From contig URNB01000048.1 in assembly GCA_900549055.1 (NCBI GenBank), positions 1-13,956 on the forward strand: 13,956 nt of DNA, written 5' to 3'. A program made the translations under genes and the position numbers. Positions within the stretch are counted from its first letter, which is position 1, and the number at the start of each line of letters is the position of its first letter. The notes beneath the pieces are model-generated. The model saw nothing but the letters and a program-made list of their open reading frames with translations, was not told where the DNA came from and ran no database searches. Positions 13,734-13,956 of the stretch are shown here, one piece after another. Source of the DNA: an uncultured Oscillospiraceae bacterium. GTDB taxonomy: Bacteria; Bacillota; Clostridia; Oscillospirales; Acutalibacteraceae.

Positions 13734-13956
13734 ATCCGTAATTCAAACAATTCTAATCACTCATCCTTACCGACAATAATCCATCACCCGCTTCGCGGTA
13801 GCCGAGATGGTGGCAGCCGTATGGCTGATGTAGGGGTTATTACGGGCTAAAATAGTAGGCTCTTTGTCAATAGTCGGGGTAAAGAGTTAAAATGAGAAAT
13901 AGAGTGCAAGCAGTTTGCTAATAGGCAGCTGCTTGTTCTTTGTTTAGTTGCATATG
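13734..13956. other. Non-coding 3' flank with several hairpins, repeat-like
   Basis: No gene is seen in the last 223 bases. The stretch holds CCGC-TTC-GCGG near 13793, CAGCC-GTAT-GGCTG (13814-13827), CTCTTT/AAAGAG near 13859-13886, and CAAGCAG/CTGCTTG (13907-13913 with 13929-13935) followed by the T-rich TTCTTTGTTT. The last could serve as a weak terminator for the cassette. The density of short palindromes suggests an intergenic repeat or the edge of a mobile element, but the window ends before this can be judged. Confidence 0.4.

Overview
The window looks like part of a chromosome from a Gram-positive Clostridia member (Bacillota), most likely an Oscillospiraceae/Ruminococcaceae-type gut or rumen bacterium. 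The evidence is a 5S rRNA end, a TepA-FtsK/SpoIIIE pair, RNase Y, a DUF1846 protein, strong AGGAGG-type ribosome binding sites, canonical sigma-A promoters with 17-base spacers, and a cohesin-like surface protein. The genus is inferred and cannot be fixed from the sequence alone.

Layout. Positions 1-137 hold the 3' end of a 5S rRNA and its terminator, so an rRNA operon lies to the left. Positions 186-5589 are a rightward block: a GT28/MGDG-synthase-type glycosyltransferase with its own promoter, then a likely operon of tepA (ClpP-class protease), ftsK/spoIIIE (DNA translocase) and a membrane-anchored ComEC-like metallo-beta-lactamase hydrolase. Positions 5590-5958 are a convergent intergenic region with a bidirectional terminator inside a 290-bp inverted-repeat element. 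Positions 5959-9372 are leftward: DUF1846 and rny (RNase Y), each with a recognisable promoter. The rny leader is about 220 nt and has four GC-rich segments that can pair in mutually exclusive ways, like an attenuator. Positions 9373-9733 are non-coding, with a hairpin and a 14-bp tandem repeat.

Positions 9734-13733 are the accessory part and the most interesting region. A strong promoter and a structured leader precede an exported cohesin-like protein with two copies of a ~115-residue module. A 35-codon gene follows (11503-11610) with a near-ideal ribosome binding site. Its product has a charged/hydrophobic N-terminal half and a Gly/Glu-rich C-terminal half ending in Ser. After a hairpin terminator come an HPr-kinase-like ATPase, a PqqD-like protein (the peptide-recognition fold of RiPP pathways), and a signal-peptidase-like (S26) domain fused to a GNAT acetyltransferase. 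I read this as a compact, probably undescribed peptide-modification (RiPP-like) cassette. The small peptide would be the substrate, PqqD the carrier/recognition factor, the kinase the modifier (perhaps of the C-terminal Ser, as PadeK does for paeninodin), and the S26-GNAT protein the leader peptidase and/or acetyltransferase. No cyclase, radical SAM enzyme or transporter is visible; the window ends 223 bases after the last gene.

The core genes (cell envelope lipid, chromosome segregation, RNA decay) are ordinary. The points worth checking are the peptide cassette, the rny leader, the cohesin-gene leader, the inverted-repeat element, and a terminator-like hairpin inside the S26-GNAT reading frame.
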